This document shows, piece after piece, positions 20,196 through 28,257 of a stretch of DNA of 31,781 bases; position 1 is the stretch's first letter; each line of letters begins with the position of its first letter. The DNA lies in IMG/VR virus record IMGVR_UViG_3300008267_000213, positions 1 through 31,781 of that record, one strand, 5' to 3'. Source of the stretch: a virus. The position numbers and the translations under genes are program-made. The notes under the pieces are model-generated. The model was given only the letters and a program-made list of their open reading frames with translations. It made no database searches and was not told the DNA's origin.

Positions 20196-22274
20196 ATGGC
20201 TGGACTTTCGATTCTCAGAGTTGTTAGTAATTCCGAACTTGTTAAGCAAGAGAAGGATCGTATTAACAAAGAAGTTCAGGATCGCCAGAACAACCCCCTC
20301 ATTCTTGGTATATCGTCTTATCTCCGCGAGTGCTGGGATGCTGCCAAGATTGCGAAACAGCCTCTTGAGTTGAAAATGCTCAAGGCTATGCGTCAGCGTA
20401 ACGGTGAGTATGAGGCAGATAAACTTACAGCCATCCAAACTCAGGGTGGGTCTGAAGTCTACATGATGATCACTGAGGTTAAGTGTAGGGCTGCTGAGAG
20501 TTGGCTACGCGACATCCTGCTTGATACAGGTACTCCCCCTTGGGACATCAAGCCTACGCCACTCCCTGAGTTATCTCCTGTTCAGGCTAAAGAGATCGAG
20601 TCTATCTTTGCTGATACAGTCATGGAGATACTGAAGTCCGAGGATCGTGCTCCTACTCGTGATGAGGTCTCCCAGCTAAAAGAGATGGTAGCTCAGGACT
20701 ATAGGTTCCGTGTTCTGCATGAGGCTCAGACCCGTGCGGACAAGATGAATTTGAAAATTTCTGATCAGTTCGCTGAAGGTGGCTGGTCTGAAGCCTTTAA
20801 CGATTTTATTACTGACCTTGTTACTTACCCTTGTGCGTTTATCAAAGGGCCAGTTGTACGTAGACAGCGTGTCCTAGGTTGGACTCAGGATGAGTTCGGT
20901 AAGACGGTTGCTGCTCCAACAGAGCGCATTGCGCCTGAGTATGAGCGTGTAGACCCGTTCAGAATCTTCCCAGAACCGGGTGTGTCTAACCTGAATGACG
21001 GCTATATCTTCGAGCATCACCGCCTAACCCGTATGGACTTGGCTGATCTCATCGGTGTTCCGGGGTATGACGACAACTCCATCAAGGCTGCTCTTGAGAA
21101 TGGGAACGCTTCTTCTTGGGTTAATGTATCCTTCGAGTTTCAGAAGGAACAGGAAGAGCACAAGTTCAATACGACACTTCGCCCTACCGAGATGTTCGAT
21201 GCCCTTGAGTTCTGGGGTAAGGTAAGCGGGCAGATGCTGTTGGATTGGGGTCTCACGGAAGAAGATGTCCCAGATGAATCTAAAGAGTACGATGCCAATG
21301 TGTGGGTAGTGGGCAACCATGTCATCAAGGCTGTGCTCAACTATGACCCACTAGGTGAGAAGCCATACGCCAAGACTTCGTTTATCAAATGCCCCGGCGC
21401 GTTCTGGGGCAAGGGTATTCCTGAGATCATTGAAGATATCCAGAATGTCTGTAACGCAGCAGCCCGTGCTCTTGTGAACAACATGGGTATCTCGTCTGGT
21501 CCACAGGTTGAAGTTAACGTAGATCGTCTCCCTCCGAACGAGGATATCACCCAGATTCACCCGTGGAAGATTTGGCAGGTATTGAATGATCCTGTCGGGT
21601 CAAGTGCGCCTGCTGTACGGTTTTCACAACCAGACGATAATGCGACAACACTTGTTGCTGTGTACGATAAGTTCTCACGGTTGGCTGACGAGCACTCGGG
21701 TATTCCTGCGTATCTGTACGGTGATCTTAACGTTCAGGGGGCTGGTCGCACATCATCTGGGCTGTCTATGCTTATGGGCAGCGCCGGTAAGGGCATCCGC
21801 CAAGTCGTTATGCACATCGACGCCGACATAGTTAAGCCGATAGTCAAGCGTCAGTATATCTACAATATGCGTTATGATCCTGATGAAAGCATCAAGGGCG
21901 ATGTTATCATTCTGCCTCGCGGTGCAATCAATCTCGCATCTAAGGAGACAATGAATGTTCGCAGACTTGAGTTTCTCAATGCTACGTCGAACCCTGTCGA
22001 TATGGAAATCATCGGTAAAGATGGGCGGGCTGCTATTATTAGAGAAGTTTCTCGAAGCCTGCAGATGCCTATGGACGAAATTGTCCCGTCATCTGAAAAG
22101 ATGGTTTACAATGATCGGATGAAGGCCAAGGCAGCTATTGCTCAGGCCAGTTCACCACAACCACAAGCCGGTATATCGGCTCCAAAATCTACACCTACCC
22201 AACCCGATGGAAGTCCAAAAGGCGGTATGGATTCAAACGTAGTAGCAAATAGAGCAGTGGGGGTTAATCGATGA
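20196..22274 (+). CDS. Portal protein (head-tail connector)
   Basis: A 692-residue portal of the large podovirus type. Characteristic stretches are 'YLRECWDAAKIAKQPLELKMLKAMRQRNGEY', 'SEVYMMITEVKCRAAESWLRDILL', 'YERVDPFRIFPEPGVSNLNDGYIFEHHRLTR', 'FIKCPGAFWGKGIPEIIEDIQNVCNAAARALVNNM' and 'SGIPAYLYGDLNVQGAGRTSSGLSMLMGSAGKGIRQV', all familiar from P22-like and marine podovirus portals. A Gln/Pro-rich C-terminal tail (about 640-692) follows the crown region. It forms the dodecameric ring through which DNA enters and leaves. No good ribosome binding site precedes the ATG, so coupling to the previous gene is likely. The stop overlaps the next gene. Confidence 0.93.
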   Translation: MAGLSILRVVSNSELVKQEKDRINKEVQDRQNNPLILGISSYLRECWDAAKIAKQPLELKMLKAMRQRNGEYEADKLTAIQTQGGSEVYMMITEVKCRAAESWLRDILLDTGTPPWDIKPTPLPELSPVQAKEIESIFADTVMEILKSEDRAPTRDEVSQLKEMVAQDYRFRVLHEAQTRADKMNLKISDQFAEGGWSEAFNDFITDLVTYPCAFIKGPVVRRQRVLGWTQDEFGKTVAAPTERIAPEYERVDPFRIFPEPGVSNLNDGYIFEHHRLTRMDLADLIGVPGYDDNSIKAALENGNASSWVNVSFEFQKEQEEHKFNTTLRPTEMFDALEFWGKVSGQMLLDWGLTEEDVPDESKEYDANVWVVGNHVIKAVLNYDPLGEKPYAKTSFIKCPGAFWGKGIPEIIEDIQNVCNAAARALVNNMGISSGPQVEVNVDRLPPNEDITQIHPWKIWQVLNDPVGSSAPAVRFSQPDDNATTLVAVYDKFSRLADEHSGIPAYLYGDLNVQGAGRTSSGLSMLMGSAGKGIRQVVMHIDADIVKPIVKRQYIYNMRYDPDESIKGDVIILPRGAINLASKETMNVRRLEFLNATSNPVDMEIIGKDGRAAIIREVSRSLQMPMDEIVPSSEKMVYNDRMKAKAAIAQASSPQPQAGISAPKSTPTQPDGSPKGGMDSNVVANRAVGVNR

Positions 22275-22495
22275 TTCGCCCAGATGCTCAGGTTATCAAG
22301 GCTTTCGCGCTTATGGTTAGGCAGTACCCAGACGTACTGACCTATCTTCAAGCGTGGAGAACCCATGAACTTGAGAATCTACCATTTGCGCTAGCAAACT
22401 CGGCAATTTCACAGGGGCGTTGCCAAGTCCTAGGCGAGCTTGTAAAGTTCGCACAAGAAGCACCTGACCTAGCGGCTAAAAAGCCGACTAGTTAA
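22271..22495 (+). CDS. Small helical protein between portal and scaffold
   Basis: A 74-residue protein whose ATG overlaps the portal stop (ATGA). The pattern 'ALMVRQYPDVLTYLQAWRTHELENLPFALANSAISQGRCQVLGELVKFAQ' is a conserved small helical protein that regularly stands behind podovirus portals in aquatic phages. Role unknown. Chaperone or head-assembly factor is a guess from position. Confidence 0.72.
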   Translation: MIRPDAQVIKAFALMVRQYPDVLTYLQAWRTHELENLPFALANSAISQGRCQVLGELVKFAQEAPDLAAKKPTS

Positions 22496-22522
22496 CACGC
22501 ACACCGGATAGGAGCGTACCTA

Positions 22523-23581
22523 ATGGCACTACCAGAACAGATTCGCAAACAGAGTGAGGCAGTACAGGAATTGTACAAGCAACTTGGCGCTGAGGATAGC
22601 GGAGCAGACACATCTGCCTCCGACGAAAACTCTTCGACGGGTGACAACGCTGGTACACAGTCTGACAGCGCCGACACTTCAGTTAGTTCTGTTGACCAAT
22701 CTACGGAGAAGAACGAGCGTAGCACCGTAGATGGCCCGAGTTCAGAAAATTACGAGCAGCAGTGGCGTTCCCTGCAAGGTATGTATAACGCCCAGAACAA
22801 TCGCCTACAGTCTGTTACGGAGACCAATAAAGAGTACCAATCTAGAATTGCTCAGATGGAGCAGCTTCTCGCTTCGTTATCAACAGTCCCATCCAATACC
22901 ACTCCGATTATGGCTAATCAGAACCTTGTCTCTGAGTCAGATCGTAATGATTACGGTGAGTCCATTGATGTGATGCGTAAGGTTTCTCGTGAAGAACTCT
23001 ACCCTGTGGCTGCTAAGATTGCTTCTATCGAAGCAACCATTAATCAGCTTGCATCTAGTTTGAATACTTCAGTACTTCCTCAGGTTCAACGGGTTGCCCA
23101 CCAGCAGGCCATGAGTTCTGAAGAGAGGTTCTGGACAGCTTTGTCTAACTCCGTACCGAATTGGCAGCAGATCAATAACGATTCTGGCTTTCAGAATTGG
23201 TTGTTGTCTATTGATCCTTTGACTGGAATTTCACGTCAGACATACTTGGAGCAAGCGCAGAACTCCTTGGATGTTAGCCGTGTGGTAGCGTTCTTCCAAT
23301 CGTACTCTGAATCGTCCGGTAAGTTTCTTGCCGACGCTAATGCTCAACCTAATCGGTCTGCAGTATCCTCTCAACTTGAGAAGCAGGTTAATCCGGGTCG
23401 CTCTAAAGGCGGTTCAGCCCCTGTTACTCAAAACGCCAAGACATACACCGCCGCTGACATAACCGACTTTTTCAATAAAGTCCGTCAAGGTGTATATCGC
23501 GGTAAAGAGGACGAACGCGACCGTATTGAACGCGACATCTTCGCTGCACAGCGGGATGGACGCATTGTCGTAAACGGTTAA
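22523..23581 (+). CDS. Scaffolding (capsid assembly) protein
   Basis: A 352-residue protein with AGGAG 8 bases before the ATG. The first third is acidic and disordered (Asp/Ser/Thr/Glu-rich, about 20-75). A coiled-coil region follows (about 78-115, 'QQWRSLQGMYNAQNNRLQSVTETNKEYQSRIAQMEQLL'), with helices further on and a basic C-terminus 'DITDFFNKVRQGVYRGKEDERDRIERDIFAAQRDGRI'. This acidic-helical-basic design and the place directly before the coat gene are typical of podovirus scaffolds. The basic tail is the usual coat-binding element. It directs prohead assembly and then leaves or is degraded. Confidence 0.85.
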   Translation: MALPEQIRKQSEAVQELYKQLGAEDSGADTSASDENSSTGDNAGTQSDSADTSVSSVDQSTEKNERSTVDGPSSENYEQQWRSLQGMYNAQNNRLQSVTETNKEYQSRIAQMEQLLASLSTVPSNTTPIMANQNLVSESDRNDYGESIDVMRKVSREELYPVAAKIASIEATINQLASSLNTSVLPQVQRVAHQQAMSSEERFWTALSNSVPNWQQINNDSGFQNWLLSIDPLTGISRQTYLEQAQNSLDVSRVVAFFQSYSESSGKFLADANAQPNRSAVSSQLEKQVNPGRSKGGSAPVTQNAKTYTAADITDFFNKVRQGVYRGKEDERDRIERDIFAAQRDGRIVVNG

Positions 23582-23596
23582 CTAGGAGTTAAGCTC

Positions 23597-24505
23597 ATGG
23601 CTTTTTCAGTCGCAGCAGGTCGTCCGCAGTATTCGGGCAACTTCATTCCCGAAATCTGGTCGGGCAAACTTATCCAGAATTTCTACGATGCAACAGTCCT
23701 CGCAGCCATTTCCAATACGGATTATGAGGGTGAGATTCGTCAGTACGGTGATACGGTCAACATCCGTACTACCCCTGAGATCACCATCTCGACATACGTA
23801 AAGGGCCAGACTCTTGCAGTGCAGAGTCCAGAGAAGGCCAAGTTGCAGCTTATGATCGATAAAGGCGAGTACTTTGCCTGCATCGAAGACGATGTTGATA
23901 AGGTTCAGGCTGACATCGCTATGATGGATACTTGGTCGAAGGACGCCTCCGAGCGTATGAAGATCAAGATCGATACCCGCGTTCTCACCGACCTGCTCCC
24001 AGATATTGCTGCGACTAACAAAGGCAACACCGCCGGTCGTATCACTGCCAATATCGACCTTGGTTCAACAGGTACTCCTGTTGCGCTTACTAAGTCCAAT
24101 GTTTTGGATTACATCGTTGACATGGGTGTTGTTCTTGACGAAGCCAATGCTCCTGAGTCGGATCGCTTTCTTATTATTCCAGCCAAGATGGCTGGCTTTA
24201 TTAAGAAGTCTGACCTTAAGGATGCTTCGATCACTGGCGACAGTACGTCGGTATTGCGTAATGGTCGTATCGGCATGATCGACCGCTTTATGCTCTACAC
24301 AAGCCATAACTTGGCTGTCTCATCTGGCAAGTTCAGCCTCATCGCTGGTCACAAGATGGGCTTCACGTTCGCATCTCAGATGACAAACATGGAAACCATT
24401 CGCTCTGAATCAACCTTCGGCAATATTATCCGTGGTCTTCAGGTCTATGGCTACAAGGTTGTCAAGCCTGAGGCTTTGGTTCAGGGCGTTGTAACAGTCG
24501 CCTAA
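23597..24505 (+). CDS. Major capsid protein (P22 coat-like, HK97 fold)
   Basis: A 302-residue coat protein with AGGAG before the ATG. 'FIPEIWSGKLIQNFYDATVLAAISNTDYEGEIRQYGDTVNIRTTPEITISTYVKGQ' is the typical N-arm and E-loop region of P22-coat-like proteins (PF11651). 'KGEYFACIEDDVDKVQADIAMMDTWSKDASERMKIKID' is the spine helix, and 'SDRFLIIPAKMAGFIKKSDL' and 'MLYTSHNL' lie in the A-domain. Length is shorter than P22 coat because the extra insertion domain is absent. It forms the icosahedral shell. A G/C-rich terminator with a T tract follows, so this gene may be expressed in excess. Confidence 0.94.
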   Translation: MAFSVAAGRPQYSGNFIPEIWSGKLIQNFYDATVLAAISNTDYEGEIRQYGDTVNIRTTPEITISTYVKGQTLAVQSPEKAKLQLMIDKGEYFACIEDDVDKVQADIAMMDTWSKDASERMKIKIDTRVLTDLLPDIAATNKGNTAGRITANIDLGSTGTPVALTKSNVLDYIVDMGVVLDEANAPESDRFLIIPAKMAGFIKKSDLKDASITGDSTSVLRNGRIGMIDRFMLYTSHNLAVSSGKFSLIAGHKMGFTFASQMTNMETIRSESTFGNIIRGLQVYGYKVVKPEALVQGVVTVA

Positions 24506-24509
24506 TTAG

Positions 24510-24534
24510 AAGGGGGGTAACACCCCCCTTTTCC
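24510..24534 (+). terminator. Terminator/attenuator after major capsid gene
   Basis: AAGGGGGGT and ACCCCCCTT form a 9-pair stem with an AAC loop, ending in a four-T run and TTCCCC. It would reduce transcription into the decoration gene while leaving the capsid message stable. Confidence 0.8.
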
Positions 24535-24562
24535 CCTTGTCATCTTTTACGGAGTAAGTCTA

Positions 24563-25036
24563 ATGGCTACTTATACCACCGCAGTCGGCTTCAACGCCGG
24601 TTCAGCCGCTTATCCAGCGGATTCGCTCAATAAGTCCCACCGAGTCGAAATCACTCTCGACTTCCCGAAGATCATTGCTGCTCGCGCAGCAGCCGGTCTC
24701 ACAGCACTCGCTGCCTCCGATGTCTTGGAAATCCTTCCAATTCCAGCCGGTTCGATTGTGTCTAACGTAGGCATGGTTGTAACGACTGCTGCCGGTGTTA
24801 CCAGCACGTTGTCGATTGGTGACGGCTCTGCCGCCGCTGGTTATCTTGCTGCTACGTCGGTCAATGCTACCGGTACTTCGGGTGGCGTTCCTGTCCTTGC
24901 GTCTGGTGCATTCGCTCCAACGCTCTCGGGCGGTAAGGTCTATGCGGCTGCTGATACGATTGACGTGACCATCGGTACTGCAGTCCCTGCAGCCGCTGTT
25001 GTCCGCGTGTTTGCAATGCTCACTGATCTCAACTAA
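24563..25036 (+). CDS. Putative capsid decoration / head fibre protein
   Basis: A 157-residue protein with GGAG 8 bases before the ATG. Ala/Gly/Thr/Val-rich, beta-strand-like sequence without charged clusters ('LEILPIPAGSIVSNVGMVVTTAAGVTSTLSIGDGSAAAGYLAAT', 'AADTIDVTIGTAVPAAAVVRVFAML'). Proteins of this type follow the coat gene in many marine phages and are virion components. It is bracketed by two terminators, which suggests a high-copy product. A decoration or fibre role is inferred from position and composition. Confidence 0.72.
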   Translation: MATYTTAVGFNAGSAAYPADSLNKSHRVEITLDFPKIIAARAAAGLTALAASDVLEILPIPAGSIVSNVGMVVTTAAGVTSTLSIGDGSAAAGYLAATSVNATGTSGGVPVLASGAFAPTLSGGKVYAAADTIDVTIGTAVPAAAVVRVFAMLTDLN

Positions 25037-25044
25037 TATAGATA

Positions 25045-25067
25045 GGGGGGCATAAGCCCCCCTTTTT
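25045..25067 (+). terminator. Rho-independent terminator after decoration-type gene
   Basis: GGGGGGC and GCCCCCC pair around an ATAA loop and are followed by five T residues. It is a textbook intrinsic terminator, and the ribosome binding site of the next gene begins 5 bases later. Confidence 0.9.
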
Positions 25068-25084
25068 CTGTAAGGAGAATAATG

Positions 25085-25366
25085 ATGGCTAGAGACATGA
25101 CATCTACCCACTTAAATGTGGACGGACAGCTTCATACAGGTAAGATTCGATTGCTAGGCATATTATATACATCTGCCGGTGGGGGGCTTGACCACATCAA
25201 TCTGTACGATGCTACGTCTGCAACCGGCCCTGTAAAATTAGAGTTAGACACCACCAAACAAGGTGTTATTACTTGGAATCTCCCCGAAGACGGTATGCTG
25301 TTTACTAACGGGGTTTACTGCGACATTGGTGGGGCAACATCTATTACTGCGCTGTTGAAGGATTGA
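25085..25366 (+). CDS. Small beta-rich structural-region protein
   Basis: A 93-residue protein. ATG 25085 has AAGGAG at 7 bases. ATG 25082 is in frame but only 4 bases away. The sequence 'HLNVDGQLHTGKIRLLGILYTSAGGGLDHINLYDATSATGPVKLELDTTKQGVITWNLPEDGMLFTNGVYCDIGG' is strand-rich and like small head or tail proteins conserved in aquatic phages. A minor virion component is likely from position. No biochemical role is visible. Confidence 0.65.
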   Translation: MARDMTSTHLNVDGQLHTGKIRLLGILYTSAGGGLDHINLYDATSATGPVKLELDTTKQGVITWNLPEDGMLFTNGVYCDIGGATSITALLKD

Positions 25367-25367
25367 T

Positions 25368-25622
25368 ATGGCTAAGACACCCGCATGGCAGCGCAAAGAA
25401 GGTAAGAACCCTAGTGGCGGTCTCAATGCCAAGGGTAGAGCCTCCTACAATGCAGCTAATCCCGGTAAGCCGGGGTTAAAGCCTCCGCAGCCTGAGGGCG
25501 GCTCGCGTAAAGATTCTTTCTGTGCTAGGATGACTGGCATGAAGAAAAAGCTAACGTCTGCTAAGACAGCAAACGATCCTAACTCTCGTATCAATAAGTC
25601 TCTCAGAGCATGGAACTGCTAA
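25368..25622 (+). CDS. DUF6321-like basic protein
   Basis: An 84-residue protein that I match to DUF6321: 'KTPAWQRKEGKNPSGGLNAKGRASYNAANPGKPGLKPP' at the start and 'DSFCARMTGMKKKLTSAKTANDPNSRINKSLRAWNC' at the end. It is basic and Gly/Pro/Asn-rich, and ends in Cys. The family is widespread in phage head operons with unknown function. First of a tandem set of five tiny basic proteins, one base before the next start. Confidence 0.82.
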   Translation: MAKTPAWQRKEGKNPSGGLNAKGRASYNAANPGKPGLKPPQPEGGSRKDSFCARMTGMKKKLTSAKTANDPNSRINKSLRAWNC

Positions 25623-25623
25623 G

Positions 25624-25803
25624 GTGCCAAAATCTAAAGTAAACGAGGCCGGTAACTACACCAAGCCTTCTCTGCGTAAACGCATATTCAATGAGATTAA
25701 GGCTGTTGCAGTACAGGGTACTGCCGCTGGGCAGTGGTCGGCTCGTAAGGCACAACTTCTTGCGAAACGATATAAAGATGCTGGAGGAGGTTACCGTGAC
25801 TAA
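25624..25803 (+). CDS. DUF5872-like basic protein
   Basis: A 59-residue protein starting with GTG at 25624. 'KSKVNEAGNYTKPSLRKRIFNEIKAV' and 'GQWSARKAQLLAKRYKDAGGGY' fit the DUF5872 pattern in phages and large viruses. It is very basic. The frame is below common length cut-offs and easily missed. A perfect GGAGGAGG near its 3' end serves the next gene, which overlaps by 8 bases. Confidence 0.78.
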   Translation: MPKSKVNEAGNYTKPSLRKRIFNEIKAVAVQGTAAGQWSARKAQLLAKRYKDAGGGYRD

Positions 25804-25948
25804 ATCGCAGAAACATTACCTTCCAAATGGTAAAGAGTACGTTGGCCCAACCCATAAAATGGGCGGTGAGCTACACACTGGCGCGTCACACACGTCAGCC
25901 AGTAAGAGACTTTCGCATTCTGCGCCTAAGGTTATGAAGAAGAAATGA
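25796..25948 (+). CDS. 50-residue Lys/His-rich protein
   Basis: Starts with GTG at 25796, five bases after GGAGGAGG. The longer open frame back to 25691 is a shadow of the previous gene. The 'SQKHYLPNGKEYVGPTHKMGGELHTGASHTSASKRLSHSAPK' sequence is basic, His-rich and probably unstructured. I recognise this 'HYLPNGKEY...THK' motif from aquatic phages as a small companion of the DUF5872/DUF6496-like proteins. Function unknown. Confidence 0.72.
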   Translation: MTKSQKHYLPNGKEYVGPTHKMGGELHTGASHTSASKRLSHSAPKVMKKK

Positions 25949-26178
25949 AAGCACCTCAGAAATCACTTAAGGATTGGTCTGATCAAAAGTGGCGTACCAA
26001 GTCTGGTAAGCCATCTAGTAAGACAGGCGAGAGGTATCTGCCGGAGGCTGCAATTAAGGCGTTATCTCCTGCAGAGTATGCAGCTACAACTGCAGCGAAG
26101 CGTAAAGGTACAAAAGAAGGCAAGCAGTTTGTACGACAACCTACTAAGATCGCAGCCAAAACAGCTAAGTTCAGGTGA
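25945..26178 (+). CDS. Basic Lys/Ala-rich protein
   Basis: A 77-residue protein, ATG overlapping the previous stop (ATGA). 'KSLKDWSDQKWRTKSGKPSSKTGERYLPEAAIKALSPAEYAATTAAKRKGTKEGKQFVRQPTKIAAKTAKF' is a conserved small phage protein with high Lys content, histone-tail-like in character. Role in DNA binding or virion assembly is possible but unproved. Confidence 0.75.
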   Translation: MKAPQKSLKDWSDQKWRTKSGKPSSKTGERYLPEAAIKALSPAEYAATTAAKRKGTKEGKQFVRQPTKIAAKTAKFR

Positions 26179-26183
26179 GCAAA

Positions 26184-26357
26184 ATGGATAAGAAGCAGCA
26201 GAACAAAGTTCGTAAGGTTATGCACGAATTTAAGACTGGTACTCTTCACGGCGGTATTAATCCCGCTGGCCCTAAAAAAGCTCCCGTGGTAAAGAATCGG
26301 AAACAGGCTATTGCTATTGCACTTAGCTCGGCTGGTGTGAAGCGGAAGACGAAGTGA
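26184..26357 (+). CDS. DUF6496-like basic protein
   Basis: A 57-residue protein. ATG 26184 has AGGTG upstream. GTG 26175 would overlap the previous stop and add three residues. 'KVMHEFKTGTLHGGINPAGPKKAPVVKNRKQAIAIALSSAG' matches DUF6496, another unknown small basic phage family. It closes the run of basic proteins between the decoration-type and adaptor genes. Confidence 0.78.
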   Translation: MDKKQQNKVRKVMHEFKTGTLHGGINPAGPKKAPVVKNRKQAIAIALSSAGVKRKTK

Positions 26358-26370
26358 AAGGGACTAACAG

Positions 26371-26604
26371 ATGACTCGCTATCTACGTAATACACGCGAC
26401 GGCTTTATCTACGACTGGAACCCAATCCTTGCAGAGAACGCATCATGCGAGGAAGTAACTGAGGAAGAAGCGTTTCCAGAGCGTTTCATTCCTAAGGCCC
26501 AGAAAGGTCGTAAGGCCAAGATTGATTTATCGACTGAGGATATTCCTGAAGAGCCTGCAGTTGAAAACACAGAGTTGAATCTCGAAGCTAGTCGGGGGCT
26601 GTAA
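26371..26604 (+). CDS. Acidic hypothetical protein
   Basis: A 77-residue protein with AAGGG 8 bases before the ATG. The N-terminal 'MTRYLRNTRDGFIYDWNPILAENASCEEVTEEEAFPERF' is a short motif frequent at the front of phage proteins in this position. The C-terminal half is acidic and probably disordered. It contrasts in charge with the five basic proteins before it and could be a counter-charged partner. Confidence 0.65.
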   Translation: MTRYLRNTRDGFIYDWNPILAENASCEEVTEEEAFPERFIPKAQKGRKAKIDLSTEDIPEEPAVENTELNLEASRGL

Positions 26605-26606
26605 AT

Positions 26607-27260
26607 ATGATACTCCTAGATGTGATCACCGAAGTTAGGAAGATGCTGCAAGATACGAGCACTGAAGCGTCTCTTCAGCGGTATTCGGATGCGACACTTC
26701 TAGGGTTTGCCAATCAGACTCTGAAGCGCATGGCTCTTATACGCCCAGATTTGTTTGCGTATATCGGCGAGATCACTTGTACAACTAATGCGACGTTACA
26801 GTCAGCACCGTCTGATTCCATCAGGATCATGGAAATCTTCAGGATTAAAGACGGTCCCGGTATACGCGAGACCAATAGAGAGATTCTGGATCAGACATAT
26901 CCCGATTGGGTTACAGAAGAAGCTAGTGCCTGCATTAGCTGGATGCGCCATGCCCGTAATCCTAATCGATTCTTTATCTACCCTCAGTCGCCTGCTGGGC
27001 AGATTCTCATCGGTGAGTACTGCCAGACACCTCCGACTTATGCGTCATCTACAACTGTGGCCCTTCTTCCAGATGCGTATTTACCAGTTGTGGTAGACGG
27101 TACTTTATTCCTTGCTGAGTCTATCGATAACGAACATGTCAACTCTAATCGTGCTCAACTTTTCCAGCAGTCTTTCATACAGACTCTAACTACTTCCTTC
27201 CAATCTAGATCAGTTACAGATACAGAAGAAGCCGGACTAACTAAGAAGGAAGTTGTGTAA
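26607..27260 (+). CDS. Phage adaptor protein (DUF6682-like)
   Basis: A 217-residue protein. The pattern 'VITEVRKMLQDTSTEASLQRYSDATLLGFANQTLKRMALIRPDLFAYIGEI' and later 'YPQSPAGQILIGEYCQTPPTY' fit the DUF6682 group, which occupies the adaptor position between portal and tail in many podoviruses (comparable to gp4 of P22 or the T7 tail tubular A protein). Helical N-terminal and beta C-terminal parts are as expected. It probably extends the portal ring. One base overlaps the next adaptor-type gene. Confidence 0.78.
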   Translation: MILLDVITEVRKMLQDTSTEASLQRYSDATLLGFANQTLKRMALIRPDLFAYIGEITCTTNATLQSAPSDSIRIMEIFRIKDGPGIRETNREILDQTYPDWVTEEASACISWMRHARNPNRFFIYPQSPAGQILIGEYCQTPPTYASSTTVALLPDAYLPVVVDGTLFLAESIDNEHVNSNRAQLFQQSFIQTLTTSFQSRSVTDTEEAGLTKKEVV

Positions 27261-27913
27261 TGGCTACACGGACCTTTATCTCCCTCGAAAGCAAGCTGTC
27301 TCCTAGTGTTCCGGGGTGTCCTAGACCTACTATCCAGCAGTATGTCAGGGATGCGGCAATAGAGGTCTGTGAGAGAACCCTCGTATGGCGCTACGAACAG
27401 CCTCTTGTTCGGCTCACTCCCGGCGTGTACGAGTATGAGTACGAGGCTCCGACTGATTCTGAGGTTGTAGCTGTCATCCATGCAGCGGTAAACGGTTCTA
27501 AGATATCAGCGATGTCTCAGGATGAGATACACAGAGTGTACCCAGACTGGCCTTCTACTGATGCTACAGTCCGGTCTACTCCACGATTTATTTCGCAGTT
27601 TGACCCAGATCATTTTATTATCGTGCCTGTACCAGACTCATCCGTTGCCTACGACATTAAGATGTTCTTGGCTTTGAGGCCAACGCCAGACTCGACAGGT
27701 ATGGATAAGACAGCATTTGATGAGTGTGAGCAGCTTATCATGCACGGTGCATTGCAACATTTGCTGGTGCTGCCTAATAAGTCATGGACAGATAGAGACC
27801 TTGCTACCTACCATGCCAAGCAGTATTCCTACAAAACTGCTAGCCGTAAGGCAAAGGCTAATCTAGGTGTTGCTAGGGCGTCACTTAGCGTACAAATGCG
27901 TCCGTTTGCATAG
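27260..27913 (+). CDS. Second adaptor / tail-nozzle-associated protein
   Basis: A 217-residue protein of the same length as its upstream neighbour and of similar style ('IQQYVRDAAIEVCERTLVWRYEQPLVRLTPGVYEYEYEAPTDSEVVAVIHAAVNG', 'VPVPDSSVAYDIKMFLALRPTPDSTGMDKTAFDECEQLIMHGALQHLLVLPNKSW'). I recognise it as a conserved head-tail connection protein of aquatic podoviruses. It may be a diverged copy of the adaptor fold. Attachment of the short tail to the portal is inferred from position. Confidence 0.7.
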   Translation: MATRTFISLESKLSPSVPGCPRPTIQQYVRDAAIEVCERTLVWRYEQPLVRLTPGVYEYEYEAPTDSEVVAVIHAAVNGSKISAMSQDEIHRVYPDWPSTDATVRSTPRFISQFDPDHFIIVPVPDSSVAYDIKMFLALRPTPDSTGMDKTAFDECEQLIMHGALQHLLVLPNKSWTDRDLATYHAKQYSYKTASRKAKANLGVARASLSVQMRPFA

Positions 27914-27921
27914 GTGTCAGC

Positions 27922-28257
27922 ATGTCAGATGTTATCAAGCTAGTTCAAGGCGATACGCTTCCACAGATTTATCTCACTCTGACGAATGAGACGACTGGTG
28001 CTGCTATCGATGTATCCGGCGCTTCCATATCAGTGGCAGTTAAATTCAGGTTGGCTGGTGCTACGACTACATTGTCTACGATCCCATGCACGAAGACTGA
28101 TGCTGTCAACGGTATTGTGTCTTTTGACTTCGGCAACGGAGAACTGGTCGGGATTGATCCCGGTATGTACGAGGGGGAGATAGGCGTCACCTTCGGCACT
28201 GAGATTCAAACTGTATACGATCTTCTTCGCTTTAGGGTTCGTGAGCAGTTTGCATGA
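27922..28257 (+). CDS. Ig-like tail/baseplate domain protein (BppU-N-like)
   Basis: A 111-residue protein beginning 'IKLVQGDTLPQIYLTLTNETTGAAIDVSGASISVAVKF', with strands ending in 'EGEIGVTFGTEIQTVYDLLRFRVREQF'. This resembles the N-terminal beta-sandwich of baseplate upper proteins (BppU_N-like), used to fix receptor-binding parts to the tail. It overlaps the next gene by ATGA. The fold call is moderately confident and its attachment role is inference. Confidence 0.7.
   Translation: MSDVIKLVQGDTLPQIYLTLTNETTGAAIDVSGASISVAVKFRLAGATTTLSTIPCTKTDAVNGIVSFDFGNGELVGIDPGMYEGEIGVTFGTEIQTVYDLLRFRVREQFA

Noticed and set aside
24602-25111. 169-codon antisense frame across the decoration-type gene
   Set aside because: Runs through a terminator and has an Arg/Ser/His composition typical of an antisense shadow.
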